From Clostridiales bacterium GWD2_32_19 (GTDB taxonomy: Bacteria; Bacillota; Clostridia; Lachnospirales; UBA12420): a DNA stretch of 59,934 nt. The position numbers and the translations under genes were made by a program. The notes beneath the pieces were generated by a model that was not told the DNA's origin, ran no database searches, and was given only the letters and a program-made list of their open reading frames with translations. The stretch lies in assembly GCA_001795385.1 (NCBI GenBank), contig MGOU01000043.1, positions 1 to 59,934 on the forward strand, written 5' to 3'. This document shows, piece after piece, positions 26,739 through 35,786 of this stretch (the first letter of the stretch is position 1; each line of letters starts with the position of its first letter).

Positions 26739-26767
26739 TTGACATATTATGGAAAATAATATATAAT
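26739..26767 (+). promoter_or_regulatory. Promoter A of the coiled-coil cluster
   Basis: TTGACA (26739-26744), a 17-bp spacer with ATGGAAAATAAT, then TATAAT (26762-26767). The ATGGAAAA spacer block recurs in the promoters at 29693 and 31751 and, as TTGGAAAC, at 31867. Confidence 0.85.
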
Positions 26768-26821
26768 ATCAATATGGTAAATGAGAGAAGATAAAAATGA
26801 TTAAAAGGGGAGAGGGTTAGT

Positions 26822-29548
26822 ATGAAGAAAACAAAACATCAAAAGCACATAGAAAAAACAGCAAGAGCAGCAGAAGTAGAAGCAGCAAAAAAAGTAAAAT
26901 TAGAAGAGCAAGCAAGAGAAATAGCAGCAACACAAAAAGTAACAGCAAAAAAAATGGCAGCATTGCAAAAAGTAAAAGCAAAAGAGGCACTAGAGAAGGA
27001 ATACATTGAAAAAAGTGAAGAATTGAAAAAAATAGATTTAAATATGGGATATATTAGTGCTTGGAATTTATATAAAATGTCAAAAGAACAAACGAAAGGA
27101 ATTAGTGATACATTACAAGTGATTTACGATAAAGCTGAGGATACAATACAAAAAGCAGCTAATGAGCGTAAAGTAACATTTGAGGTAATGATGGATGAAA
27201 TAAGTCATTATAATAATTTAAGGCAGGAAGTGCAGAAGCTAGAAAACAACATGAATGCAGAAAAAATATCAGAAAGGTTAACCGTGAAAGGTATCTGGGA
27301 AAAAATTAAGACATTAACAGGAGAAACTGTACAGAAAATAGGCATAGGTAAGGTGTTTTCAAAAACAAAAGTAAAAGTAAAAGAACAAGAAAAAGGAACA
27401 CCAGTGGAAGTTATGAGAATAACAAAAGAGAGAATAGATGAAATCGGAGTTATTCGTGGGTTAAACTCCGATGGAATGGAAAAGAAAATAAATGCAAGAA
27501 AAGAACAAATGGCAGCACAAAAATTGGAAGCAGCAGCATTAGCAAAAGTAAATGAAACACCAGAGCAAAAACTGAGTCGAATAATAAAAGAAAGAGAAGA
27601 ATTAAATATAAATTCTAAAGATATAAAGGTTTTAAAAACTTATATATCTTCACAAGGACAATCTGAAAAAGTAAGACAATCCATAAAAGATAGAAAAGCA
27701 GCAGTAAAGACTATGGGCGAAGCTAAAAAGACGATAGAAACAATAGCCAATATTCGTGGGGTAACGTTTGAGCAAATGAAAGATATAATAGAGTGTCATG
27801 TTGAATTAGGACTGGAAGCAAAAGAATTACAAAAACAAATAAATGAGGAAAATGTAAAGGCTAATGAGATAGATAAAGGACAAAAAGAAAATCCAAATAG
27901 AGGTATAAATGTTAGTTTTAAAAGAGTGATAGATTGGGGAAAAGAAAAACTCGAATCAGCAAAACAATTAGTTAATGGAGGAAAAAAAATTATTAATGAC
28001 GGTACTAAAAGAAGAAATGTAGCCATAGCTGGAGGAGTAATAGTAGCAACAGTACTTGGTGGAAATATGGTAAGTGCTTCTAAAATTCAAGCGACACCAG
28101 AAGTAGCACCAAAAACAACATCTACAATGATGGATACTACAAAAATAGAACCAACAAGTCTAGTACAAACAATAAGAAAAATGATAGGACAACAAAAAGT
28201 ATCAGAAATAGCACCAAAAACAACAACTGTAAGGATTGATACTACAAAAATAGAACAAACAAGTCTAGTACAAACAATAAGAAAAATGAGAACACCAGTA
28301 GTGACACCAAAAGTGACACCAGCAGTAACATCAACAGTGACACCAGCAGTGACACCAGCAGTGACACCAGCAGTAACACTAGCAGTAACACCAGCAGTAA
28401 CACTAGCAGTAACACCAGCAGTAACACCAGCAGTAACACTAGCAGTAACACCAGCAGTAACACCAGCAGTAACACCAGCAGTAACACCAGTAGTGACATC
28501 AGCAGTGACACCAGCAGTAACACCAGCAGTAACACCAGTAGTAAAACCAATAGAAAAACCAGTAGTGACACCAGTCGTTGATGAAGCTACACGAAAAGCA
28601 TATACACAAAAAAGTAATAATTACCTTGCAAGTAAATATTTAAGTTTCACAAAACACCTTCCAGAGGGAGCATTAAGTGAATCAAAAATGCTAAAGGTGT
28701 TTGAAAATGAATTACTTATAGGGGCACTTTTAGCAAGTGGAGTTAATCTAGATGAGATTAGCGCAGAAAACCCATTAACAACACAACAGTTAGAAGTAAT
28801 GACTCAAAGTATTAAGTTGGCAAAGAATGTATATCCTACTAAAAAGCCAATGAGTAATGAGAGTGGAACGGCAGTTGTTGCAGGTGTGAATGATTTTTAT
28901 AATGAGATGATTCCGGGAGGAAGTATCGTAGGCAAATATTATGATGGTAATCTTCAAAATACAGTTAATGATGGAAAAGTTGTTAAAGCAGTTTTGAAAA
29001 AAGTTATTGCAACAGATTCTAAAGCGACATTTAAAAGTGCTCAAGAAGCTGCAGAAAATCAAGTAAAAATGGCAGCAGAAAAAGTTGAAGAAACTAAAAG
29101 GTCTTTATTAAAGGCACAAAATGAAGTAGCTAATGAGAAAAAACAAGGTGTAGAAGCGGCGGTAGTTTTAAATACGGCAGAAGATACAAAAGAAAGAGAA
29201 GATAAGGAACTGAAGATAGCTAAGAAGAATAAAGAAAACGCACAACATGAGGTAACTGAACAAACTGAAGAGTATAATGAAGCAACAGGATTAGAAAAAG
29301 CAAAGGAACTTAAAGATGTTCAGCAGGCTAGAGCAAAGCTAGCAGAAGAAGACGCTGATTTAGCTAGAGAAGTTCAAGAAAATAAAGCTGCTAATAATGC
29401 AGTAACAGCTGCAAGTAATGTAGTAAAAACAGAAGCCAAAGAACTTAGCGTAGATGAACTATTTGCACAAGATGTACAAGTTGCAGTTGACAAGGCGACT
29501 TCATCATACGAGGAAATTGCAGACCAATATGTAAAAATAGAGTTATAA
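26822..29548 (+). CDS. Membrane-anchored coiled-coil protein with Thr-Pro repeat stalk, 908 aa
   Basis: I do not recognise a family. Residues 1-395 are charged and helix-forming, with coiled-coil stretches rich in Lys, Glu and Ala. Basic residues (TKRRN) precede one membrane segment (VAIAGGVIVATVLGGNMVSA, about 399-420). This predicts a cytoplasmic N-terminus and an outer C-terminus. A Pro/Thr/Val stalk (about 490-590) is built from VTPA repeats. A domain of about 130 residues and then a long Ala/Glu/Lys coiled coil close the protein. The layout suggests a tether or filament crossing from the cytoplasm through the wall. It shares promoter type, terminator type and overall plan with the next gene. 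A function is not claimed. Confidence 0.75.
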   Translation: MKKTKHQKHIEKTARAAEVEAAKKVKLEEQAREIAATQKVTAKKMAALQKVKAKEALEKEYIEKSEELKKIDLNMGYISAWNLYKMSKEQTKGISDTLQVIYDKAEDTIQKAANERKVTFEVMMDEISHYNNLRQEVQKLENNMNAEKISERLTVKGIWEKIKTLTGETVQKIGIGKVFSKTKVKVKEQEKGTPVEVMRITKERIDEIGVIRGLNSDGMEKKINARKEQMAAQKLEAAALAKVNETPEQKLSRIIKEREELNINSKDIKVLKTYISSQGQSEKVRQSIKDRKAAVKTMGEAKKTIETIANIRGVTFEQMKDIIECHVELGLEAKELQKQINEENVKANEIDKGQKENPNRGINVSFKRVIDWGKEKLESAKQLVNGGKKIINDGTKRRNVAIAGGVIVATVLGGNMVSASKIQATPEVAPKTTSTMMDTTKIEPTSLVQTIRKMIGQQKVSEIAPKTTTVRIDTTKIEQTSLVQTIRKMRTPVVTPKVTPAVTSTVTPAVTPAVTPAVTLAVTPAVTLAVTPAVTPAVTLAVTPAVTPAVTPAVTPVVTSAVTPAVTPAVTPVVKPIEKPVVTPVVDEATRKAYTQKSNNYLASKYLSFTKHLPEGALSESKMLKVFENELLIGALLASGVNLDEISAENPLTTQQLEVMTQSIKLAKNVYPTKKPMSNESGTAVVAGVNDFYNEMIPGGSIVGKYYDGNLQNTVNDGKVVKAVLKKVIATDSKATFKSAQEAAENQVKMAAEKVEETKRSLLKAQNEVANEKKQGVEAAVVLNTAEDTKEREDKELKIAKKNKENAQHEVTEQTEEYNEATGLEKAKELKDVQQARAKLAEEDADLAREVQENKAANNAVTAASNVVKTEAKELSVDELFAQDVQVAVDKATSSYEEIADQYVKIEL
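28303..28572 (+). repeat. 12-bp minisatellite encoding VTPA stalk
   Basis: Many tandem copies of a 12-bp unit (ACACCAGCAGTA and close variants such as ACACTAGCAGTA) encode Thr-Pro-Ala-Val or Thr-Leu-Ala-Val. The near identity of units suggests recent expansion and contraction by slippage, which changes stalk length without breaking the frame. The antisense frame of Leu/Val repeats here is a shadow. Confidence 0.9.
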
Positions 29549-29593
29549 TAATTATAAAGGTAATATATACATATAACAAACAAAGAACTAAAG

Positions 29594-29625
29594 AAAGATG
29601 TCAGCAAAGACTCGACATCTTTTTA
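29594..29625 (+). terminator. Terminator of coiled-coil gene A
   Basis: AAAGATGTC pairs with GACATCTTT, followed by TT. It is similar in sequence to the hairpin at 26637. Confidence 0.85.
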
Positions 29626-29692
29626 CATTTTATTTATAATGGGAATGGATTTAGTAGTAAAATGACATAAATATCCAAAACAATCAAAAAGG

Positions 29693-29721
29693 TTGACAAG
29701 TTATGGAAAATAATGTATACT
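29693..29721 (+). promoter_or_regulatory. Promoter B of the coiled-coil cluster
   Basis: TTGACA (29693-29698), a 17-bp spacer containing TTATGGAAAATAATG, then TATACT (29716-29721). The spacer is nearly that of promoter A, and so is the upstream GACATAAA-TATCCAAA sequence. Confidence 0.83.
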
Positions 29722-29769
29722 ATGAAATAAACAAAAAGAAAATATAAAACTTTAAAGGGAGATAAAATT

Positions 29770-31593
29770 ATGATAAATACAAGTAGAAAAGAATTAGATG
29801 AATATAAAGAAAGATTAACAGAACTTGGAATGAAAAAAGGAAATGAAAAGGAAATAGAAAAATTAAAATTAGATATAAAAGCACTAGAGGCTGATATAAA
29901 AAAAGAAAGTATAGGAACAATTAGACAATATATGGATAAAAAAGCGGGAAGACAGGTTTCGCTACCAAATGAAACATTACGAAAAAATCAAGAACTAGAT
30001 AAAGTTAAATTGGCTCAATTGATAAAAGAACTAGTAGAACAAGCAATAATGGAACAAGAAATAAGAAAGGAAGAAATAGAAAAACAAAGAATAAAAAACA
30101 AAAAAGCAAGAAGCCTTTGGTCAAGGACTAAAGTCGCTATAGGGAATTTTTTTGGGGAAAAAGAAGAGGATATTAATAAGCCAATTATAGGCAAAAAATC
30201 TACAGGTTCAAAAAATAAAAGACCTTTTAAGAAAGCTATAGCAACAATTGTAGCAGGAGCAGTTTTGCTAGGGACATTAGCTATTGGAGGTTTATATGCT
30301 TATACCAAAGGACCAAAAACACCACATGATTCAATAACTCCGCCCACTCCAATGGGAGATAAGGTAGATCAAACAAAAGATACAAGCGAATCTCTTATTA
30401 AGGCTGCAGATAAGACAGTTGAGAGTAAGATAACTAACGATTTGACAGAAGATGTTCCATCAGGTGCTAAAAATAGCGGTACAAAAACAGTTGTACCAGA
30501 GGTTAAAAATGCATCACCAGCTGTTGTATATGTACACACTATTACATCACCAGCTGTTGCGTCACCAGTTGTAGTGGAAGTTACGCCAATTATTGAAGCT
30601 CCAGTTGTTACTGAAGCAGGAGGTGTTTTTGATGAGCAACTTGCTAAACTAAGAACTATTGTAGATGATTTAAGAAAAAAAGTGAGAGATAAGTCTGCAG
30701 AAGTTGAAGTTGCTGATGAAGATGTTAAAGCTAAAGAAAGTAAGTCGAAAAGACTAGCTGGAGAAGCTAAAAAGGCTGAAAATGTTTACAATGATTTAAA
30801 AAAAATAGCGAATCAATCGCTTAGACCATATGAAGATGATGTTAAAGATTTAAATAAAAAGTTAGGTCAAGCGAAGGTAGAACTTGAAAATGCTAGAAAA
30901 GCTATACCGGAATTAGAAAAAAACATGAGTCAAGCGCGTATAGACTCAGAGCAAGCTGTTATTGCCGCAGGAAATGCAGAAGAAAAAGTAGATCAAGCGG
31001 CTGTAGAATTTAACGAAGCTACAAGACTTGAAAATATTGCAGCGGCAAATGCGACTAAAGAAGCAGAGGATGTAAAAAATGCTCAAGAATCTGAAAAAGC
31101 TAGAGAAATGAGTGAAGCTGAAATTGCTGCTGCTGAAGCTGATAAAGCAGTTACTCAAACAAATAATAAGAGAGAGGCACTTGAAGCTGCTCAAGTTGTT
31201 GCTAAAAATGCAAATAATGAAAAAATTGCAAAGGCTGAAGAACTTGAAAAAGCACAGAATGATTTAGATAATGCAAAAAGTGAATTACAAGAAAAGCCTG
31301 CTGAAGTTGAAAAAATAGAAGCTAAGTTAGATGATGCAGAAATATTATTAGAAAACAAGTCTAACGAAGTTAAAAATGCAAAAAACGATTTAGATGATGC
31401 TAAAGATGAAAAAGATGAAAAGCTAGAAGAAGCTGAAAAAGCAATAGAAGCAGCATATGATGCAAATAATAACAGAAATAATAAAGTTGAACAAGCTAAT
31501 GATGCAGTTAATCAATTAAAAAGCGCGGAACGAGATTATCAAGACATGGTGAATTTACAAAGTGCTGAACAATCTAATGAGAATGTACTATAA
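29770..31593 (+). CDS. Membrane-anchored coiled-coil protein B, 607 aa
   Basis: No known family is recognised. The plan repeats that of gene A in shorter form. A charged helical N-terminus of about 155 residues is followed by one membrane segment (IATIVAGAVLLGTLAIGGLY, about 158-177) after basic residues (KNKRPFKK). A Pro/Val/Thr-rich linker (about 185-285) leads to a C-terminal Ala/Glu/Lys/Asn coiled coil of about 300 residues. The predicted topology is N-in, C-out. Its own promoter and the next ones share the ATGGAAAA spacer. The outer coiled coil could form a rod or bind a partner; this is inference. Confidence 0.75.
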   Translation: MINTSRKELDEYKERLTELGMKKGNEKEIEKLKLDIKALEADIKKESIGTIRQYMDKKAGRQVSLPNETLRKNQELDKVKLAQLIKELVEQAIMEQEIRKEEIEKQRIKNKKARSLWSRTKVAIGNFFGEKEEDINKPIIGKKSTGSKNKRPFKKAIATIVAGAVLLGTLAIGGLYAYTKGPKTPHDSITPPTPMGDKVDQTKDTSESLIKAADKTVESKITNDLTEDVPSGAKNSGTKTVVPEVKNASPAVVYVHTITSPAVASPVVVEVTPIIEAPVVTEAGGVFDEQLAKLRTIVDDLRKKVRDKSAEVEVADEDVKAKESKSKRLAGEAKKAENVYNDLKKIANQSLRPYEDDVKDLNKKLGQAKVELENARKAIPELEKNMSQARIDSEQAVIAAGNAEEKVDQAAVEFNEATRLENIAAANATKEAEDVKNAQESEKAREMSEAEIAAAEADKAVTQTNNKREALEAAQVVAKNANNEKIAKAEELEKAQNDLDNAKSELQEKPAEVEKIEAKLDDAEILLENKSNEVKNAKNDLDDAKDEKDEKLEEAEKAIEAAYDANNNRNNKVEQANDAVNQLKSAERDYQDMVNLQSAEQSNENVL

Positions 31594-31750
31594 TTATTAC
31601 AAAACTAATTTATGGTTACATATAACAAACCAATCAGTATAAGAAAAAATGTCAGCGAAAGGGTTGATGTTTTTTACATTTACAAGGTAGTGGATAATTA
31701 GTTATAAGTGATAAATCGACAAAAAAATACAAAAATTTTTAAAAAGTCCA
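31594..31750. other. Gap between coiled-coil genes B and C
   Basis: Only a weak hairpin is seen at 31644-31676 (ATGTCAGCG ... TTGATGTTTTTT), an imperfect version of the terminators after genes at 23689 and 26822. Confidence 0.5.
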
Positions 31751-31895
31751 TTGACAAAAAATGGAAAACATTGTATAATCTTAATATGTAAAATATAGAA
31801 AACACATAGAGTGTTAAAACTATAAATAAAACCAGATGAAAAAATTAGAATAATTTCCCAAACATATTGACAAAAAATTGGAAACGTTGTATAAT
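31751..31895 (+). promoter_or_regulatory. Two tandem promoters C1 and C2
   Basis: C1: TTGACA (31751-31756), spacer with ATGGAAAACATTG, TATAAT (31774-31779). C2: TTGACA (31867-31872), spacer with TTGGAAACGTTG, TATAAT (31890-31895). Both have 17-bp spacers. C2's spacer holds a small dyad (AACGTT). They belong to the same promoter family as A and B. Confidence 0.83.
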
Positions 31896-31934
31896 GTTGT
31901 ATGTTGTCATTATTAACATAAAAGGAGGTCTTGT

Positions 31935-32249
31935 ATGAGAGAAATAAGAAATGCATCGGGAATAGCAAAAACTAAATATATGGAACAATTCGGAATAGAT
32001 GCCACTAGATTTGCCAATAGTATTAAATCTGGGATAGGATTTCTTGTTGAAGCTTCAGGATTACCTTTGAATAATAATGTGACAGAAATTAATTATTATG
32101 AAGAACCAAGAAAAGAACCAATTAGTGAAGGGCATATAAAAGGACTACAGGATATATATATAGTAAAAGGTGCAGAGGATAACAATGAGAAACCTTTTGT
32201 TATACCAGAAGCGGAAGAAATTAGTAACTATTTTGATCAAGCAATGTAA
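31935..32249 (+). CDS. Small protein of unknown function, 104 aa
   Basis: Unrecognised. It starts MREIRNASGIAKTKYMEQFG with ribosome site AAAGGAGG. There is no signal peptide or membrane segment. Residues 60-104 are acidic with many Glu. It is expressed from two promoters of the cluster's type, so it probably works with the coiled-coil proteins. A terminator follows at about 32267-32292 (AAAACCTC with GAGGTTTT). Confidence 0.7.
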   Translation: MREIRNASGIAKTKYMEQFGIDATRFANSIKSGIGFLVEASGLPLNNNVTEINYYEEPRKEPISEGHIKGLQDIYIVKGAEDNNEKPFVIPEAEEISNYFDQAM

Positions 32250-32266
32250 ATTTGCATATATAACCT

Positions 32267-32292
32267 AAAAAAACCTCATGGGAGGTTTTTAT
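32267..32292 (+). terminator. Terminator after the 104-aa gene
   Basis: AAAACCTC, short ATGG loop, GAGGTTTTT. Confidence 0.8.
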
Positions 32293-32396
32293 TAGTTAAA
32301 TAGTAAAATATTAATAAAGTTTATTTTTAATTATTGAAAATATCTTAAATAAGAGATATAATAGACATAATGTAGATAATGAACAGAGGTGATAGC

Positions 32397-33182
32397 ATGG
32401 CTAATCCAAAGTATAAGTTGACCATAAATGATAAGGAACATGTAGAAAATTCATATTTTAAGATGCCGACTATAACTGTTGAAGAGTTGAGTGAAAAAGA
32501 GCCAGAGGCATGTTCTACGGCTTCGATTCCTGCGGCAGCGGCAGCAGCAGGTAATGAACAAACAGATGAAGCTAGGAAAAAAGAGTTGGATAGAATAAAG
32601 AAATGGATTGAAGATAGAAGAAAAACGATGGAAGCGACTAAGGGAAGCGAAAATAAGGAAGCACCTATTCTACAAAAAACTCAAATTAATGAAGAATGTG
32701 AAAGTGGAGAGCGAGATAAAATACGACTAGAAAAAGAATTAGATGAAAAAAGAAATGCAGTAGAAGAAAAGCGTAAGAAGATGGAAGAGATGATTGCTAA
32801 GATGAGAGCTGCGGCAATGAAGGAAGACGAAGATGATGATAAAGATGAAGATGAAGACAAAGATGAAGAAAAAGAGGAAGATACTGGTTTAGATCAGGCA
32901 CGAATGCTAAGGAAAAAGGTGCAGGGAAAGATAGAGTGTTTAAATCCTGAAAAGGCTAAAGAGGAAATAAAAGAAAAACTGGTACAATATGAAAAGAGAG
33001 AAGAAAACACAACTATAACATTGAAAGATGATATGAAAGAGGTAATTAGGGAATCAGTAGTGATAAAGCCTAAGGCAGAATTGCAAAATAAGTTGATTCA
33101 CGATTTGAATGAGTTAAAGCCACCAACTAAAAAGGATGTTCATAGCATATTTAACCAACTAAATAAAATAAAAAATTCTTGA
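32397..33182 (+). CDS. Acidic coiled-coil protein of unknown function, 261 aa
   Basis: No family is recognised. The ATG at 32397 has ribosome site AGAGGTGATAG; an upstream in-frame ATG at 32379 is poorer. The protein has an Ala-rich patch (AAAAAAG-like, near residue 55), a Glu/Lys/Arg coiled coil (about 60-150), a strongly acidic Asp/Glu/Lys tract (about 145-165), and a C-terminal helical part. No signal peptide or membrane segment is present, so it is cytoplasmic. Position suggests it belongs to the coiled-coil cluster. Confidence 0.7.
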   Translation: MANPKYKLTINDKEHVENSYFKMPTITVEELSEKEPEACSTASIPAAAAAAGNEQTDEARKKELDRIKKWIEDRRKTMEATKGSENKEAPILQKTQINEECESGERDKIRLEKELDEKRNAVEEKRKKMEEMIAKMRAAAMKEDEDDDKDEDEDKDEEKEEDTGLDQARMLRKKVQGKIECLNPEKAKEEIKEKLVQYEKREENTTITLKDDMKEVIRESVVIKPKAELQNKLIHDLNELKPPTKKDVHSIFNQLNKIKNS

Positions 33183-33230
33183 ATTTTACACTGTTATATG
33201 TGATATAGGATAGATGACAATAAAAAACAT

Positions 33231-33504
33231 TTGACAAATTTTAGGTTTTGTAGTAATATAAATTAAATACGGTGAAGAGGATTAGTAGGTATATGAAAGC
33301 TTTTAGAGAGCTGTTGGTTGGTGAAAAACAGTAGCGAGTATTATCCGAACCTACTTTGGAGTAGTTTGAAAAACAAACCGAAGAACCTGCGTTAAGGGAA
33401 ATTGAGAAAATTGAAAATGAAAATTTTTAATTTTAAATTGAGTGGTACCACGGAAACCCCGTCTCATGTCTAGACTTATAGTCTGATATGAGACGGGGTT
33501 TTTA
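33231..33504 (+). promoter_or_regulatory. T-box leader of proS with its promoter
   Basis: Promoter TTGACA (33231-33236) and TAATAT (33254-33259), 17-bp spacer. The leader has Stem I arms AGTAGGT and ACCTACT. CCG at 33345-33347, a proline codon, is the candidate specifier. The T-box core GAGTGGTACCACGG lies at 33440-33453, and the terminator ACCCCGTCTCAT / ATGAGACGGGGT with a T run at 33456-33504. Uncharged tRNA-Pro should bind, favour the antiterminator and raise proS expression. Confidence 0.88.
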
Positions 33505-33530
33505 TTTATATAAAAAGGAGATGTTTTAAG

Positions 33531-34967
33531 ATGGGTAATGATAAAAATTTTGTACAAGAGATAACGAACAGAGATGTGGATTTTTCACAATGGTATACAG
33601 ATGTTGTAAAAAAGGCTGAGATGGTAGATTATTCGCCAGTAAGGGGGTGTATGATTTATAGACCATATGGATATGCACTTTGGGAAAATATTCAAGGTAT
33701 ATTAGATAAGAAATTTAAAGAAGTGGGAACAGAGAATGTATATATGCCTATGTTTATTCCTGAAAGTTTACTTCAAAAAGAAAAGGATCATATAGAAGGA
33801 TTTGCTCCAGAAGTAGCTTGGGTTACACATGGTGGGAGTGAAGAATTGCAGGAAAGGTTGTGTATAAGACCAACATCAGAAACCCTATTTTGTGATCATT
33901 ATGCAAGAACAGTTGAATCTTTTAGGGATTTACCAAAGGTGTATAATCAATGGTGTTCGGTAGTTAGATGGGAGAAGACAACGAGGCCGTTCCTTAGAAC
34001 AGCTGAGTTTTTATGGCAGGAAGGGCATACAATTCACAGAGATGAAAAAGATGCAAGAGAAAAAACTATGCAAATGTTAGAAGTATATATAGATTTTGTT
34101 GAAAACTACCTTGCTATGCCTGTAATAAAAGGACAAAAGACAGAAAAAGAAAAATTTGCAGGAGCTATTAATACCTATACATTTGAATGCATGATGCATG
34201 ATGGTAAGGCTCTACAGTCTGGCACAAGCCATTATCTGGGCACAGGCTTTGCGGAGGCTTTTGGTATAAAATTCACTGATAGTGATAATAAATTAAAAAC
34301 TCCCCATCAGACTTCTTGGGGAGTAAGTGCAAGAATGATTGGCGGAATAATAATGGTGCATGGTGATGATAGTGGATTAATATTACCTCCAATGATTGCT
34401 CCTGTACAAGTAAACATAATACCTATAATGCAACATATCGATGGAGTTCTGGATAAAGCAAAAGAGATACAAAAAGAAATTAGAGATATTGTGAGGGTTA
34501 AACTTGACGATTCTGATAACAAACCAGGATGGAAATTCAGTCAAAGTGAGATGAAAGGAATACCACTTAGAATAGAGATAGGACCAAAAGATATAGAAGC
34601 CGGGCAAGTTGTAGTTGTTCGAAGGGATACAAGAGAAAAGATATTTGTACCTATTTCTGAAATTAAAAGTGAGTTGCCTAGGATTATGGAAACAATGCAA
34701 AAAGATATGTATAATAGAGCATTAAAACATAGAGAAGAAAACACATATTCGGCGCAAACAATGGAAGAACTTGAAAATATAATGAATACAAGTCAAGGAT
34801 TCGTAAAAGCAATGTGGTGTGGGGGTATAGAATGTGAAAATAAAATAAAAGAAAATCTTGGTGTAACATCACGGTGTATACCATTTGAACAGGAAAAAGT
34901 ATCTGATAAATGTATATGTTGTGGTAATACAGCAAAAGAAATGGTATATTGGGCAAAAGCATATTAA
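33531..34967 (+). CDS. proS: Prolyl-tRNA synthetase, short (type 3) form, 478 aa
   Basis: This is a class II synthetase with no editing insertion, so the archaeal/eukaryote-like ProRS. Motif 2 is near [14 protein letters not shown], and motif 3 is probably in [12 protein letters not shown]. The anticodon domain follows, then a C-terminal zinc-type extension with Cys pairs (SRCIPF, KCICCGN) ending in WAKAY. The length of 478 aa fits this form rather than the bacterial 570-aa form. It charges tRNA-Pro. Expression is controlled by the T-box directly upstream. Confidence 0.96.
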   Translation: MGNDKNFVQEITNRDVDFSQWYTDVVKKAEMVDYSPVRGCMIYRPYGYALWENIQGILDKKFKEVGTENVYMPMFIPESLLQKEKDHIEGFAPEVAWVTHGGSEELQERLCIRPTSETLFCDHYARTVESFRDLPKVYNQWCSVVRWEKTTRPFLRTAEFLWQEGHTIHRDEKDAREKTMQMLEVYIDFVENYLAMPVIKGQKTEKEKFAGAINTYTFECMMHDGKALQSGTSHYLGTGFAEAFGIKFTDSDNKLKTPHQTSWGVSARMIGGIIMVHGDDSGLILPPMIAPVQVNIIPIMQHIDGVLDKAKEIQKEIRDIVRVKLDDSDNKPGWKFSQSEMKGIPLRIEIGPKDIEAGQVVVVRRDTREKIFVPISEIKSELPRIMETMQKDMYNRALKHREENTYSAQTMEELENIMNTSQGFVKAMWCGGIECENKIKENLGVTSRCIPFEQEKVSDKCICCGNTAKEMVYWAKAY

Positions 34968-34980
34968 GATTTTATATATC

Positions 34981-35012
34981 AAAAAAAGTTTGCATAATTG
35001 CAAACTTTTTTT
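34981..35012. terminator. Bidirectional terminator after proS
   Basis: AAAAAAAGTTTGC, loop ATAATT, GCAAACTTTTTTT. The symmetric A and T runs allow use from both sides. Confidence 0.9.
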
Positions 35013-35106
35013 GATAGCCTATTATAGGCTATCGTATATTTGAGTAAATCGCTGGCATGTCTGCGACAAGAGAGAGTCACAGGCATGTCAAACAGTTGAC
35101 AATTAA

Positions 35107-35613
35107 TTAATACACATTTACCTGTGTTGCTCCATAACTGTTCAAGATATTTTGAATAGCTGTTGAATTTTCTTCGTCTGCAGTAACAGATAAAAATACT
35201 TTTCCTGATTTTATGTCTGTTTCGTATTGTTTGCTTTCGTTTTCTGGAACGCCAAGGTCAACAAGAGCACCTACGATACCGCCTGTCACTGCGCCAGATA
35301 TAAGTCCTGCAAGAGGTCCAGCTGCTGCTATTACACCAAGACCAGGAACTGCAAACGTTCCAGCACCTATAAGAAGACCTGCTACCCCACCTAGTATACT
35401 CCCTGCAGTTACACCATCTGATATGTTGTCATTAGTTGCTTTATAATCTTTGTCGGCATTATTAGTATAGCCTGTAGCATCTTTACTATAGTCACTAGGA
35501 TCTTTAGTAATAATAGATACATTATCAAGGCTATACCCTTCGTTTCTAAGTTGATAAGTAACATCTTCTGCATCTTTTCTGGCAGTAAATACGCCAACGA
35601 TTGTTTTCTTCAT
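35107..35613 (-). CDS. YflT-like general stress domain protein, 168 aa
   Basis: The N-terminus (KTIVGVFTARKDAEDVTYQL, then NVSIITKDPSD) matches the general stress protein 17M/YflT domain. The middle is a long Gly-rich hydrophobic zipper (about 70-125, including GGVAGLLIGAG and GAVTGGIVGAL) likely to insert in or associate with membrane. The C-terminus, with a short ferredoxin-like fold, ends QVNVY. Related proteins are induced by heat, salt or ethanol stress in Bacillus; the exact role is unknown. Ribosome site AAGGAGG on the minus strand. It is convergent with proS. Confidence 0.85.
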   Translation of the reverse strand: MKKTIVGVFTARKDAEDVTYQLRNEGYSLDNVSIITKDPSDYSKDATGYTNNADKDYKATNDNISDGVTAGSILGGVAGLLIGAGTFAVPGLGVIAAAGPLAGLISGAVTGGIVGALVDLGVPENESKQYETDIKSGKVFLSVTADEENSTAIQNILNSYGATQVNVY

Positions 35614-35786
35614 ATTAAATCCTCCTTTAAATAAATAGTATATAGAATATTCTTATATATTTTTAACAATAAATGATAGATTATTCAATTAAGATGCTAA
35701 ATTTATAAAAATTGTAAAAAACTACTAGATTTAAGTATTAAATTATGGTAGAATATAAGTTCTTATTAAAGCAGAGAGGGATTCTT

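Noticed and set aside
28242-28571. Minus-strand frame of Leu/Val repeats
   Set aside because: It is the complement of the VTPA minisatellite and has no ribosome site.
28303-28572. Possible CRISPR array
   Set aside because: The repeats are contiguous 12-bp coding units without spacers; no cas genes are near. No CRISPR array was seen anywhere in the window.
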